Assembly (NCBI GenBank): GCA_002049455.2
Contig: KV918833.1
Location: 124,001-188,000 of the forward strand
Source of the DNA: Porphyra umbilicalis
Taxonomy: Eukaryota; Rhodophyta; Bangiophyceae; Bangiales; Bangiaceae
Length of the DNA stretch: 64,000 bases
Direction of reading: 5' to 3'
Made by a program: the position numbers and the translations under genes. Position 1 is the stretch's first letter. Each line of letters starts with the position of its first letter. The notes beneath the pieces are model-generated. The model was not told where the DNA came from. It worked only from the letters and a program-made list of their open reading frames with translations, and ran no database searches. Below, piece after piece: positions 10,082 through 21,364 of the stretch.

Positions 10082-13000
10082 CCGCGAGCGGCGCAGCGCG
10101 AGGCCGTCGAATTGATCCCTTGACTTACAGTTTCCCGAATTGGAATAAAAGCAGGTTTTTGGGGACGGCCAAGATTTTTGGCGAGCGGCGCAGCGCGAGG
10201 CCGTCGAATACAACGCGTGACTTTCCGTCCGCCAAGTTGGTGCAATCAGAGGATTTTCGGAAACGCCCAGAGTTTCGCCGAGCGGCGCAGCGCGAGGGCG
10301 TCTTCACACCGGCTGCTGGGTGGCGGGGTGGGGGGGCCGGCGGGTGGCGGGGTGGGGGGGTCCGTGGGGGAGGACCGCCTCCCCCCCGGCCGCCGGGTGG
10401 CGAGGTGGGGGGGGTCCGAAGAGGAGGGCCGCCTCCCCCCCGGCCGCCGGGTGGCGAGGTGGGGGGGGTCCGGGGGGGAGGGCCGCCTCGCCCCCGGCCG
10501 CCGGGTGGCGGGGTGGGGGGGGTCCGGGGGGGAGGGCCGCCTCGCCCTCGGCCGCCGCGTGGCGGGGTGGGGGGGGTCCGGGGGCATGGGCCGCCCCTCC
10601 CCCTGGCATATAATTCTGCGCCACAATCATCTATTCTCAGAACGGAGAACGAAGTATTCTCTCTCTGGAAAAGTAGCCGTCCCTCTATATAAAGCCCGCG
10701 GTGGGCCACATGTGTGTCCGTTATTCGCGTTTCGGAACCAGCCATTCGCAACGCCGCGCGCGGCCTCGGAACTACATTCGCGAGATGACCCAGATTTTAA
10801 GCGCATTCCGACGACAAACATTCTAAGGACAGGCCTGCACGCCCGGATCAAATACATCCCAGTGGGATGGCCGCGATCGGGTTTCGCACAGGGGCCACAT
10901 TAGCAAACAAATGGATTGCGCGACGGCCCAGATTTTCAGCGCATTCCGACCACAAACATTCTAAGGACCTGCGTGCACGTCCGGATCAGTTCCATCCAGA
11001 ACCGCGAGCGGCGCAGCGCGAGGCCGTCGAATTGATCCCTTGACTTACAGTTTCCCGAATTGGAATAAAAAGAGGGTTTTGGGGACGGCCAAGATTTTTG
11101 GCGAGCGGCGCAGCGCGAGGTCGTCGAAGTAAACGCGTGACTTTCTGTTCGCCAAGTTGGTGCAATCAGAGGATTTTCGGAAACGCCCAGAGTTTCGGCG
11201 AGCGGCGCAGCGCGATTGCGTCTTCACACCGGCTGCTGGGTGGCGGGGTGGGGGGGCCGCCGGGTGGCGGGGTGGGGAGGTCCGGGGGGGAGGGCCGTCT
11301 CCCCCCGGCCGCCGGGTGGCGAGGTGGGGGGGGTCCGGGGGGGAGGGCCGCCTCCCCCCTGGCCGCCGGGTGGCGAGGTGGGGGGGGTCCGGGGGGGAGG
11401 GCCGTCCCGCCCCCGGCCGCCGGGTGGCGAGGTGGGGGGGGTCCGGGGGGGAGGGCCGCCCCGCCCCCGGCCGCCGGGTGGCGGGGTGGGGGGGTCCGGG
11501 GGGAGGGCCGCCCCGCCCCCGGCCGCCGGGTGGCGGGGTGGGGGGGTCCGGGGGGAGGGCCGCCTCGCCCCCGGCCGCCGCGTGGCGGGGTGTGGGGGGT
11601 CCGGGGGGAGGGCCGCCTCGCCCCCGGCCGCCGCGTGGCGGGGTGTGGGGGGTCCGGGGGGGAGGGCCGCCTCGCCCCCGGCCGCCGGGTGGCGGGGTGG
11701 GGGGGTCCGGGGGGAGGGCCGCCTCGCCCCCGGCCGCCGGGTGGCGGGATGGGGGGGGTCCGGGGGGAGGCCCGCCTCCCCCCCGGCCGCCGGGTGGCGG
11801 GTGCGGGGGGTCCGGCGGCATGGGCGGCCCCACCCCCTGGAATATAAGGCCGCGCCACAATCATCTATTCTCAGAACGGAGAACGAGTTATTCTCTCTCT
11901 GGAAAAGTAGCCGATTTTATTGGCCTGGAGGCACTTTTTCTCTTTCTTCGGCGCTCTGTATCTCCGGAACGGCTGCCCTACGGACAAATCTGAGCAGCGC
12001 AAAGGGGGGATGGGGGGAGGCATGGGCAAATGTTTGCAAGCTATTGAATGAGCTGGGTCCCGTAGTCGTCTGGCGAATTCATGAAGACGCGTCTGTTGGG
12101 CATGTGAGAGCATGCGCCTCGATTTACTGTGGGCTCTCAGAGCCCGCGCGGGTCCTACCTAGTCCCTCTATATAAAGCCCGCGGTGGGCCACATGTGTGT
12201 CCGTTATTCGCGTTTCGGAACCAGCCAATCGCAACGCCGCGCGCGGCCTCGGAACTACATTCGCGAGATGACCCAGATTTTAAGGGCATTGCACGGCCAA
12301 ACATTCTAAGGACCGGGATCCAGCGCCCGGATCAATTCCTGACGGCAAGCAGCGCAGCGCGAGGGCGTCGGAATGAACCCAGCGCTACGGCGAGCAGCGC
12401 AGCGCGAGGGCGTCGGTCCGAACACCAGCGCTCCCGCGAGCGGCGCAGCGCGAGCGCGCCTTCCCACCGGCTGCTGGGTGGCGGGGTGGGGGAGCCGCCA
12501 GGTGGCGGGGTGGGGGGGTCCGGGGGGGAGGGCCGCCTCCCCCCCGGCCGCCGGGTTGCGGGGTGGGGGGCGGGGGGGGCGGGGCAGCACGAGGGCGTCG
12601 GTCCGAACGCCAGCGCAAGCGGCGCAGCGCGAGGGCGTCGGTCCAAACGCCAGCGCTACCGCGAGCGGCGCAGCGCGAGGGCGTCGAGCCACGCGCCAGC
12701 GCCACCTCGAGCGGCGCAGCGCGAGCTGCCCTCCTCACCTTCCCACCGGCTGCTGGGTGGTGGGGTGGGGGGGCCGCCGGGTGGCGGGGTGGGGGGGTCC
12801 GGGGGGGAGGGCCGCCTCCCCCCCGGCCGCCGGGTGGCGGGGTGGGGGGGTCCGGGGGGCAGGGCCGCCTCCCCCCCGGCCGCCGGGTGGCGGGGTGGGG
12901 GGGTCCGGGGGGGAGGGCCGCCTCCCCCCCGGCCGCCGGGTGGCGGGGTGGGGGGGGTCCGGGGGGGAGGGCCTCCTCCCCCCCGTCGTCTATGTACGCG

Positions 13001-13983
13001 CCACCATCATCCATCCTCAGAACAGAGAACAAATTATTCTCTCTCTGGAAAAGGAGCCGATTCTGACAGCGGGTGGCGGGGATGGGAGGGGGGGGGGCGG
13101 AGTGGAAGCAGAGAAGACTGCCGACACTGTTGTTGGCGTGGCCTCTCAGAGCCATCAGAAGTCCGCGCCACAATCATCTGTCCTCAGAACAGAGAACAAA
13201 GCATTCTCTCTTTGGAAAAGTAGCCGATTCTGACAGGCTGGAGGCACTTTTTCTCTCTCTTCGTCGCTCTGTATCTCCGAAACGGCTGCCCTACGGACAA
13301 ATCTGAGCAGCGCAAACGGGGGAAGGGGGGAGCCATAGGCGAATGTCTGCAAGCTATCGATTGAGCCGGGTCCCGTAGTCGTCCGGCTATTTTAAAATAA
13401 CAGGTCTGTGAGGCATGTGAGAGAGGCCTCCTCAATTGCTTCTGAAGAAAGTTCTTTTTGGTTGCAGTATTTCCTCGGAACAGAGAACACATTATTCTCT
13501 CTCTGGAAAAGTAGCCGATTCTGACAGCCTGGAGCCTCTTTTTCTCTTTCTTCGACGCTCTGTATCTCCGGAACGGCTGCCCTACGGACAAATCTGAGCA
13601 GCGCAAAGGGGGGATAGGGGGGGGCATGGGCAAATGTCTGCAAGCTATCGATTGAGCTGGGTCCCGCAGGCGTCGGGCCATTTTAAAAAATTGCGTCTGT
13701 GGGGCATGTGAGAGCATGCGCCTCGATTTACAGTGGGCTCTCAGAGCCCGCGCGGGTCCTACCTAGATGACCCAGATTTTAAGGGCATTCCGACAAAAAA
13801 CATTCTAAGGACAGGCCTGCACGCCCGGATCAAATACATCCCAGTGGGATGGCCGCGATCGGGTTTCGCGCAGGGGCTACATTGACAAACAAATGGATTG
13901 TGCGATGGCCCAGATTTTCAGCGCATTCCGACCACAAACATTCTAAGGACCTGCGTGCACGCCCGGATCAACTCCATCAAGAA
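10082..13983. repeat. Higher-order satellite unit 2 (3902 bp)
   Basis: Co-linear with unit 1 throughout. The offset between matching sites drifts between about 3842 and 3902 bp, and the change is concentrated in the G-rich minisatellite blocks. Sequence outside those blocks differs by only scattered substitutions. This pattern points to recent segmental tandem duplication followed by slippage inside the minisatellite. Confidence 0.85.
11225..11835. repeat. G-rich minisatellite block, longest regular example
   Basis: About eleven consecutive copies of the 53-54 bp unit. Copies differ mainly in the length of the G and C homopolymers and in a few diagnostic variants (GAGG versus GGGG after TGGC, CCGTCCCG versus CCGCCTCG). 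These variants allow copies to be tracked between higher-order units and show which blocks have exchanged. Confidence 0.9.
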
Positions 13984-16859
13984 CCGCGAGCGGCGCAGCG
14001 CGAGGCCGTCGAATTGATCCCTTGACTTACAGTTTCCCGAATTGGAATAAAAGCAGGTTTTTGGGGACGGCCAAGATTTTTGGCGAGCGGCGCAGCGCGA
14101 GGCCGTCGAATACAACGCGTAACTTTCCGTCCGCCAAGTTGGTGCAATCAGAGGATTTTCGGAAACGCCCAGAGTTTCGCCGAGCGGCGCAGCGCGAGGG
14201 CGTCTTCACACCGGCTGCTGGGTGGCGGGGTGGGGGGGCCGGCGGGTGGCGGGGTGGGGGGGTCCGTGGGGGAGGACCGCCTCCCCCCCGGCCGCCGGGT
14301 GGCGAGGTGGGGGGGGTCCGAAGAGGAGGGCCGCCTCCCCCCCGGCCGCCGGGTGGCGAGGTGGGGGGGGTCCGGGGGGGAGGGCCGCCTCGCCCCCGGC
14401 CGCCGGGTGGCGGGGTGGGGGGGTCCGGGGGGGAGGGCCGCCCCGCCCCCGGCCGCCGGGTGGCGGGGTGGGGGGGTCCGGGGGGGAGGGCCGCCTCGCC
14501 CCCGGCCGCCGCGTGGCGGGGTGTGGGGGGTCCGGGGGGGAGGGCCGCCTCGCCCCCGGCCGCCGGGTGGCGGGGTGGGGGGGGTCCGAGGGGGAGGGCC
14601 GCCTCGCCCCCGGCCGCCGGGTGGCGGGATGGGGGGGGTCCGGGGGGGAGGCCCGCCTCCCCCCCGGCCGCCGGGTGGCGGGTGCGGGGGGTCCGGCGGC
14701 ATGGGCCGCCCCACCCCCTGGAATATAAGGCCGCGCCACAATCATCTATTCTCAGAACGGAGAACGAATTATTCTCTCTCTGGAAAAGTAGCCGATTTTA
14801 TTGGCCTGGAGGCACTTTTTCTCTTTCTTCGGCGCTCTGTATCTCCGGAACGGCTGCCCTACGGACAAATCTGAGCAGCGCAAAGGGGGGATGGGGGGAG
14901 GCATGGGCAAATGTTTGCAAGCTATTGAATGAGCTGGGTCCCGTAGTCGTCTGGCGAATTCATGAAAACGCGTCTGTTGGGCATGTGAGAGCATGCGCCT
15001 CGATTTACTGTGGGCTCTCAGAGCCCGCGCGGGTCCTACCTAGTCCCTCTATATAAAGCCCGCGGTGGGCCACATGTGTGTCCGTTATTCGCGTTTCGGA
15101 ACCAGCCAATCGCAACGCCGCGCGCGGCCTCGGAACTACATTCGCGAGATGACCCAGATTTTAAGGGCATTGCACGGCCAAATATTCTAAGGACCGGGAT
15201 CCAGCGCCCGGATCAATTCCTGACGGCAAGCAGCGCAGCGCGAGGGCGTCGGAATGAACCCAGCGCTACGGCGAGCAGCGCAGCGCGAGGGCGTCGGTCC
15301 GAACACCAGCGCTCCCGCGAGCGGCGCAGCGCGAGCGCGCCTTCCCACCGGCTGCTGGGTGGCGGGGTGGGGGAGCCGCCAGGTGGCGGGGTGGGGGGGT
15401 CCGGGGGGGAGGGCCGCCTCCCCCCCGGCCGCCGGGTTGCGGGGTGGGGGGCGGGGGGGGCGGGGCAGCACGAGGGCGTCGGTCCGAACGCCAGCGCAAG
15501 CGGCGCAGCGCGAGGGCGTCGGTCCAAACGCCAGCGCTACCGCGAGCGGCGCAGCGCGAGGGCGTCGAGCCACGCGCCAGCGCCACCTCGAGCGGCGCAG
15601 CGCGAGCTGCCCTCCTCACCTTCCCACCGGCTGCTGGGTGGTGGGGTGGGGGGGCCGCCGGGTGGCGGGGTGGGGGGTCCGGGGGGGAGGGCCGCCTCCC
15701 CCCGGCCGCCGGGTGGCGGGGTGGGGGGGTCCGGGGGGCAGGGCCGCCTCCCCCCCGGCCGCCGGGTGGCGGGGTGGGGGGGTCCGGGGGGAGGGCCGCC
15801 TCCCCCCGGCCGCCGGGTGGCGGGGTGGGGGGGTCCGGGGGGGAGGGCCTCCTCCCCCCCGTCGTCTATGTACGCGCCACCATCATCCATCCTCAGAACA
15901 GAGAACAAATTATTCTCTCTCTGGAAAAGGAGCCGATTCTGACAGCGGGTGGCGGGGATGGGAGGGGGGGGGGCGGAGTGGAAGCAGAGAAGACTGCCGA
16001 CACTGTTGTTGGCGTGGCCTCTCAGAGCCATCAGAAGTCCGCGCCACAATCATCTGTCCTCAGAACAGAGAACAAAGTATTCTCTCTTTGGAAAAGTAGC
16101 CGATTCTGACAGGCTGGAGGCACTTTTTCTCTCTCTTCGTCGCTCTGTATCTCCGAAACGGCTGCCCTACGGACAAATCTGAGCAGCGCAAACGGGGGAA
16201 GGGGGGCGCCATAGGCGAATGTCTGCAAGCTATCGATTGAGCCGGGTCCCGTAGTCGTCCGGCTATTTTAAAATAACAGGTCTGTGAGGCATGTGAGAGA
16301 GGCCTCCTCAATTGCTTCTGAAGAAAGTTCTTTTTGGTTGCAGTATTTCCTCGGAACAGAGAACACATTATTCTCTCTCTGGAAAAGTAGCCGATTCTGA
16401 CAGCCTGGAGCCTCTTTTTCTCTTTCTTCGACGCTCTGTATCTCCGGAACGGCTGCCCTACGGACAAATCTGAGCAGCGCAAAGGGGGGATAGGGGGGGG
16501 CATGGGCAAATGTCTGCAAGCTATCGATTGAGCTGGGTCCCGCAGGCGTCGGGCCATTTTAAAAAATTGCGTCTGTGGGGCATGTGAGAGCATGCGCCTC
16601 GATTTACAGTGGGCTCTCAGAGCCCGCGCGGGTCCTACCTAGATGACCCAGATTTTAAGGGCATTCCGACAAAAAACATTCTAAGGACAGGCCTGCACGC
16701 CCGGATCAAATACATCCCAGTGGGATGGCCGCGATCGGGTTTCGCGCAGGGGCTACATTGACAAACAAATGGATTGTGCGATGGCCCAGATTTTCAGCGC
16801 ATTCCGACCACAAACATTCTAAGGACCTGCGTGCACGCCCGGATCAACTCCATCAAGAA
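13984..16859. repeat. Higher-order satellite unit 3 (2876 bp, internally deleted)
   Basis: Identical in order to unit 2 except that about 1 kb is missing. The single minisatellite block at 14215-14715 is chimeric: it starts with the variants of unit 2's first block (GGACCGCC, GAAGAGGAGG) and ends with variants of its second block (GGTGCGGGG, GGCATGGGCCGCCCC). The sequence between those two blocks is gone. Recombination between two G-rich blocks explains this directly. Confidence 0.85.
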
Positions 16860-19140
16860 CCGCGAGCGGCGCAGCGCGAGGCCGTCGAATTGATCCCTTG
16901 ACTTACAGTTTCCCGAATTGGAATAAAAGCAGGTTTTTGGGGACGGCCAAGATTTTTGGCGAGCGGCGCAGCGCGAGGCCGTCGAATACAACGCGTGACT
17001 TTCCGTCCGCCAAGTTGGTGCAATCAGAGGATTTTCGGAAACGCCCAGAGTTTCGCCGAGCGGCGCAGCGCGAGGGCGTCTTCACACCGGCTGCTGGGTG
17101 GCGGGGTGGGGGGGCCGGCGGGTGGCGGGGTGGGGGGGTCCGTGGGGGAGGACCGCCTCCCCCCCGGCCGCCGGGTGGCGAGGTGGGGGGGGTCCGAAGA
17201 GGAGGGCCGCCTCCCCCCCGGCCGCCGGGTGGCGAGGTGGGGGGGGTCCGGGGGGAGGGCCGCCTCGCCCCCGGCCGCCGGGTGGCGGGGTGGGGGGGGT
17301 CCGGGGGGGAGGGCCGCCTCGCCCTCGGCCGCCGCGTGGCGGGGTGGGGGGGGTCCGGGGGCATGGGCCGCCCCTCCCCCTGGCATATAATTCTGCGCCA
17401 CAATCATCTATTCTCAGAACGGAGAACGAAGTATTCTCTCTCTGGAAAAGTAGCCGTCCCTCTATATAAAGCCCGCGGTGGGCCACATGTGTGTCCGTTA
17501 TTCGCGTTTCGGAACCAGCCATTCGCAACGCCGCGCGCGGCCTCGGAACTACATTCGCGAGATGACCCAGATTTTAAGCGCATTCCGACGACAAACATTC
17601 TAAGGACAGGCCTGCACGCCCGGATCAAATACATCCCAGTGGGATGGCCGCGATCGGGTTTCGCACAGGGGCCACATTAGCAAACAAATGGATTGCGCGA
17701 CGGCCCAGATTTTCAGCGCATTCCGACCACAAACATGCTAAGGACCTGCGTGCACGCCCGGATCAACTCCATCAAGAACCGCGAGCGGCGCAGCGCGAGG
17801 CCGTCGAATTGATCCCTTGACTTACAGTTTCCCGAATTGGAATAAAAAGAGGGTTTTGGGGACGGCCAAGATTTTTGGCGAGCGGCGCAGCGCGAGGCCG
17901 TCGAAGTAAACGCGTGACTTTCTGTTCGCCAAGTTGGTGCAATCAGAGGATTTTCGGAAACGCCCAGAGTTTCGGCGAGCGGCGCAGCGCGATTGCGTCT
18001 TCACACCGGCTGCTGGGTGGCGGGGTGGGGGGGCCGCCGGGTGGCGGGGTGGGGAGGTCCGGGGGGGAGGGCCGTCTCCCCCCCGGCCGCCGGGTGGCGG
18101 GGTGGGGGGGTCCGGGGGGGAGGGCCGCCTCGCCCCCGGCCGCCGCGTGGCGGGGTGTGGGGGGTCCGGGGGCATGGGCTGCCCCTCCCCCTGGCATATA
18201 ATTCCGCGCCACAATCATCTATTCTCAGAACGGAGAACGAAGTATTCTCTCTCTGGAAAAGTAGCCGATTCTATTGGCCTGGAGGCACTTTTTCTCTTTC
18301 TTCGGGGCTCTGTATCTCCGGAACGGCTGCCCTACGGTCAAATCTGAGCAGCGCAAACGGGGGATGGGGGGAGGCATGGGCAAATGTTTGCGAGCTATTG
18401 AATGAGCTGGGTCGCGTAGTCGTCTGGCGATTTCATGAAAACGCGTCTGTGGGGCATGTGAGAAAATGCGCCTCGGATTACAGTGGGCTCTCAGAGCCCG
18501 CGCGGGTCCTACCTAGTCCCTTTATATAAGGCTCGCGGTGGGCCACATGCGTCTCTATGTATGTATGTGCAGCCCACCAATGGGACGCACGGGATCGGGT
18601 TTCGCACACGGGCTACAATGGTATTCAAATGGATTGCGCGACGGCCCAGATTTTCAGCGCATTCCGACCACAAACATTCTAAGGACCTGCATGCACGCCC
18701 GGATCAAGTCCACCCAGATCCGCGAGCGGCGCAGCGCGAGGCCGTCGAAATGAACGCCTGCGTTACAGTAAGCCTAATCGTTTCTAAAAGCGGAAAATCG
18801 TGACGGCCCAGATTTCTGGCGAGCAGCGCAGCGCGAGGGCGTCGGTCCGAACGACACGGCTACGGCGAGCGGCGCAGCGCGAGGGCGTCTTCCCACCGGC
18901 TGCTGGGTGGCGGGGTGGGGGGGCCGCCGGGTGGCGGGGTGGGGGGGTCCGGGGGGGAGGGCCGCCTCCCCCCAGGCCGCCGGGTGGCGGGGTGGGGGGG
19001 TCCGGGGGGGAGGGCCGCCTCCCCCCGGCCGCCGGGTGGCGGGGTGGGGGGGGTCCGGGGGGCAGGGCCGCCTCCCCCCCGGCATCTATCAGCGGATTCT
19101 GTCGCGTTGCTTTCCGGCTGAATGAGATTGGGGGGTTATT
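16860..19140. repeat. Higher-order satellite unit 4 (partial, rearranged)
   Basis: Starts like units 2 and 3. Its second G-rich block (18005-18190) is short and is followed by the 3' flank that normally follows the first block (CTGGCATATAATTCCGCG), so this unit also records an exchange between blocks. A diverged copy of the palindrome plus TATA cassette follows near 18485-18530, then the array decays. Confidence 0.75.
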
Positions 19141-19464
19141 GCTTGCCCTCAGACCAGCAGGGTTACGCCATTAGTAAAGAATGGAGGGCCAGTGTTTCGG
19201 TGCCGTGAACGGCGAGCGGCGCCATACGGGTTTTCGTAGGCAGATGAGCACATCTCCGGACAGTGCAGAAAATGGACGCTCTGGGACACCCCTGTGCCTC
19301 TGCATCTGCACCCTTGCGCTTCAAGCAGCTGGGCGACAGCCGACCAGAAGTTTTCAAGTCGATATTGGTTCGAGGTTGGGTGGTCACGGGCTGACTGCGG
19401 CCGTGATCATACAGAATACGGCTGCATAGCAATCAAATCCATTGCGCGACGTGCCCGGATACGC

Positions 19465-21364
19465 CTGCTTTCACCAAGTAAACCGAGTAAGCCCATCGGA
19501 TCGTTTTGAAGCAATTCCGTTAGACCGGATAGGGCTTCCGTACTAGCCCCCGTGTGGCCCACCCCCGGGAAGTGTCCTTCAGGGCACCCCCTCCGCACAG
19601 GTGCGTGCACAGCGATTGCGCGTGCTTCCGTACTAGCCCCCGTGTGGCCCACCCCCGGGAAGTGTCCTTCAGGGCACCCCCTCCGCACAGGTGCGTGCAC
19701 AGCGATTGCGCGTGCTTCCGTACTAGCCCCCGTGTGGCCCACCCCCCGGAAGTGTCCTTCAGGGCGCCCCCTCCGCACGGGTGCGTGCACAGCGATTGTG
19801 CGTGCCGCCGTGCGTGCGCCGCCGTGGTGCGTACCGCCGCCCCGCGTGCCTTATGTGCCCGCGCGTGCGGCACTTCGCTGGCCTCGCGTTGCGCCTCCGC
19901 GCTTGCCTCCGCGCTTGCGCCGAGTTCTTCGCGCCCACCGCTTCGCCGTGCAGCCGTGCGCGTGTCCGCGTTCTCATTCGTGCGCCGCCACGTGCCTTTC
20001 CGCCGTGCCCAGGTCAGTCCTTTTTTTGCCCGCGTTTTTCTGAGGGAGGAGGGAGGGTGGAGTGGGGGGGCTCGCGTCTTTTTTTTATTCCGAGACAGCC
20101 CTGGAAGGGCTCGCTCGTAGGGTTTTTGCTCGCTGTATAAGTAGCTAGGGGGGGGGTAGCTTTATTCTGGGTGCGGTTGGGGGGGGGCGTGATAAAACCG
20201 GGTCCGGGTGCGTGTGCTGCTGGCCACCACCCTCACAACGCCTGTGGCTTCGCGCCTATAATTGGTGCTGTGGGAGGGGGTGGCAGCAGCTGGGGGGAAG
20301 GAGGCGCGCTCAGGCGAGGAGCGACCGTTTGCTCGCGGTCGCCCCGGCCCGAGTCGGCCGCCAACGATCTCCTCCTCCTCAATCCCAGGGGATTCCGATT
20401 TGGGGATTCGTCCTCGAATCCGAACGACCCAAATCCATCGCTGGTACCAAAAAAGGGCGGCGCATTGGAGGAAGGAGGCACGCAGGTCGGGGTCGATTTT
20501 TCACAGGGGACCCACCGTGTGCTGCTGAGATTTTTTTTCTGGACACGGAAAAACGGGTGTCACGTGCGTTTGTGGCTCGGCGCGGCCGTCACCATTGCCA
20601 AGACTGAAATTGTCTGGAGGTTTCGGTGGCGGTCGTGGCAGTCACTGAAAGGAAGGCGTTGAGAGAGAATTCCGATTCCGTCGGCACATGCCCGGTTGGC
20701 GAAACCTCTCATCACTTCTTTTTCCAGCCCTTTGGTCTTTCCGCGGCTGCCAGCCAATCGCGGGAAAGACTAAATCGTCGGACGCCCGCACCCGCTTTGG
20801 GGGGGCTCTCGATTGGCAGTGGAACGCGGGTGGCGCTCCTTTTTTCGCCGCCGATTCGGTCGGGTTGTGACCAGCTTCTTTTGTGCAATAGGCACGGAAG
20901 CGTTTTCGGTTCACGAACCCATTGAGAGATATTGTTAAGCTGTTGTGGCATTAAGTAGGTCAGGTTTGGGCTTTGTGGGTGAGTAAGAGGCACTGGTGTT
21001 GATTCGATAGAAGGGGCGATCTTACTTTTCTTCTGACCTGGGGCATCGGTGGACTTGCCACGTTGGCAGCCCGTGAAGAACACGTGGGATCTGTCGCGTT
21101 TGGAGGGCGCGGTGCACCGCGACGTTTTTGGCATCACAGAATCCCCGACTTGGGATTGTGGAGCCAATTTGAGCTGGGCGCCCAGGGTTTTGCGGTGGTC
21201 CCGGAGGGCTGGAAATTTGGTGCGCGACGTGACGTACCCACGTCCCCTGGAGCAGGGGTCGGGTCTCGCAAAGCGCATCATTGGCGCTGAGCCCGTCCAT
21301 CACTCCTTGATTAGTTCGCGTTGGGATCCTCACTACAGGTTTGGGTCACGCGTGGGAGATCGCC
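19465..21364. other. Region upstream of the Helitron gene, no gene seen
   Basis: Unique sequence, GC-rich, containing three 90-bp repeats (listed separately) and then about 1.5 kb without a supported ORF. Short open frames exist on both strands but none has a recognisable domain or clear coding bias. It presumably holds the 5' terminus, promoter and leader of the Helitron. The left end of the insertion lies after 19460, where the last trace of satellite sequence stops. Confidence 0.5.
19535..19804. repeat. Three tandem copies of a 90-bp repeat
   Basis: The motif CTTCCGTACTAGCCCCCGTG begins at 19535, 19625 and 19715, giving an exact 90-bp period. The third copy differs by a few substitutions. 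Because 90 is divisible by three, the frames on both strands read through as repeated peptides, but nothing suggests a real protein. The array sits between the satellite and the Helitron gene and may be part of the Helitron's 5' region. Confidence 0.9.

Larger units (their letters stand above)
3940..19460. repeat. Composite satellite array A
   Basis: About 15 kb of nested repeats with no credible gene. Three ingredients alternate: a G-rich 53-54 bp minisatellite; a ~500-bp segment running from a CATATAAGG box through a conserved stretch to a GGGCTCTCAGAGCCC palindrome and a TATATAA box; and ~100-130 bp sub-repeats ending in a GAGCGGCGCAGCGCGAGG motif. Open frames of 200-360 codons occur in every phase on both strands because the minisatellite lacks stop codons; they are Gly/Arg/Pro-rich and I do not call them genes. 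Homology becomes clearly degenerate after 19140, but a decayed copy of the CAAACAAATGGATTGCGCGAC segment is still visible near 19430-19460. Confidence 0.9.

Noticed and set aside
3940-19460. CRISPR array, because of regularly spaced short repeats
   Set aside because: Intervals are not unique spacers but related modules, repeat lengths vary, there are no cas genes, and the context is eukaryotic.
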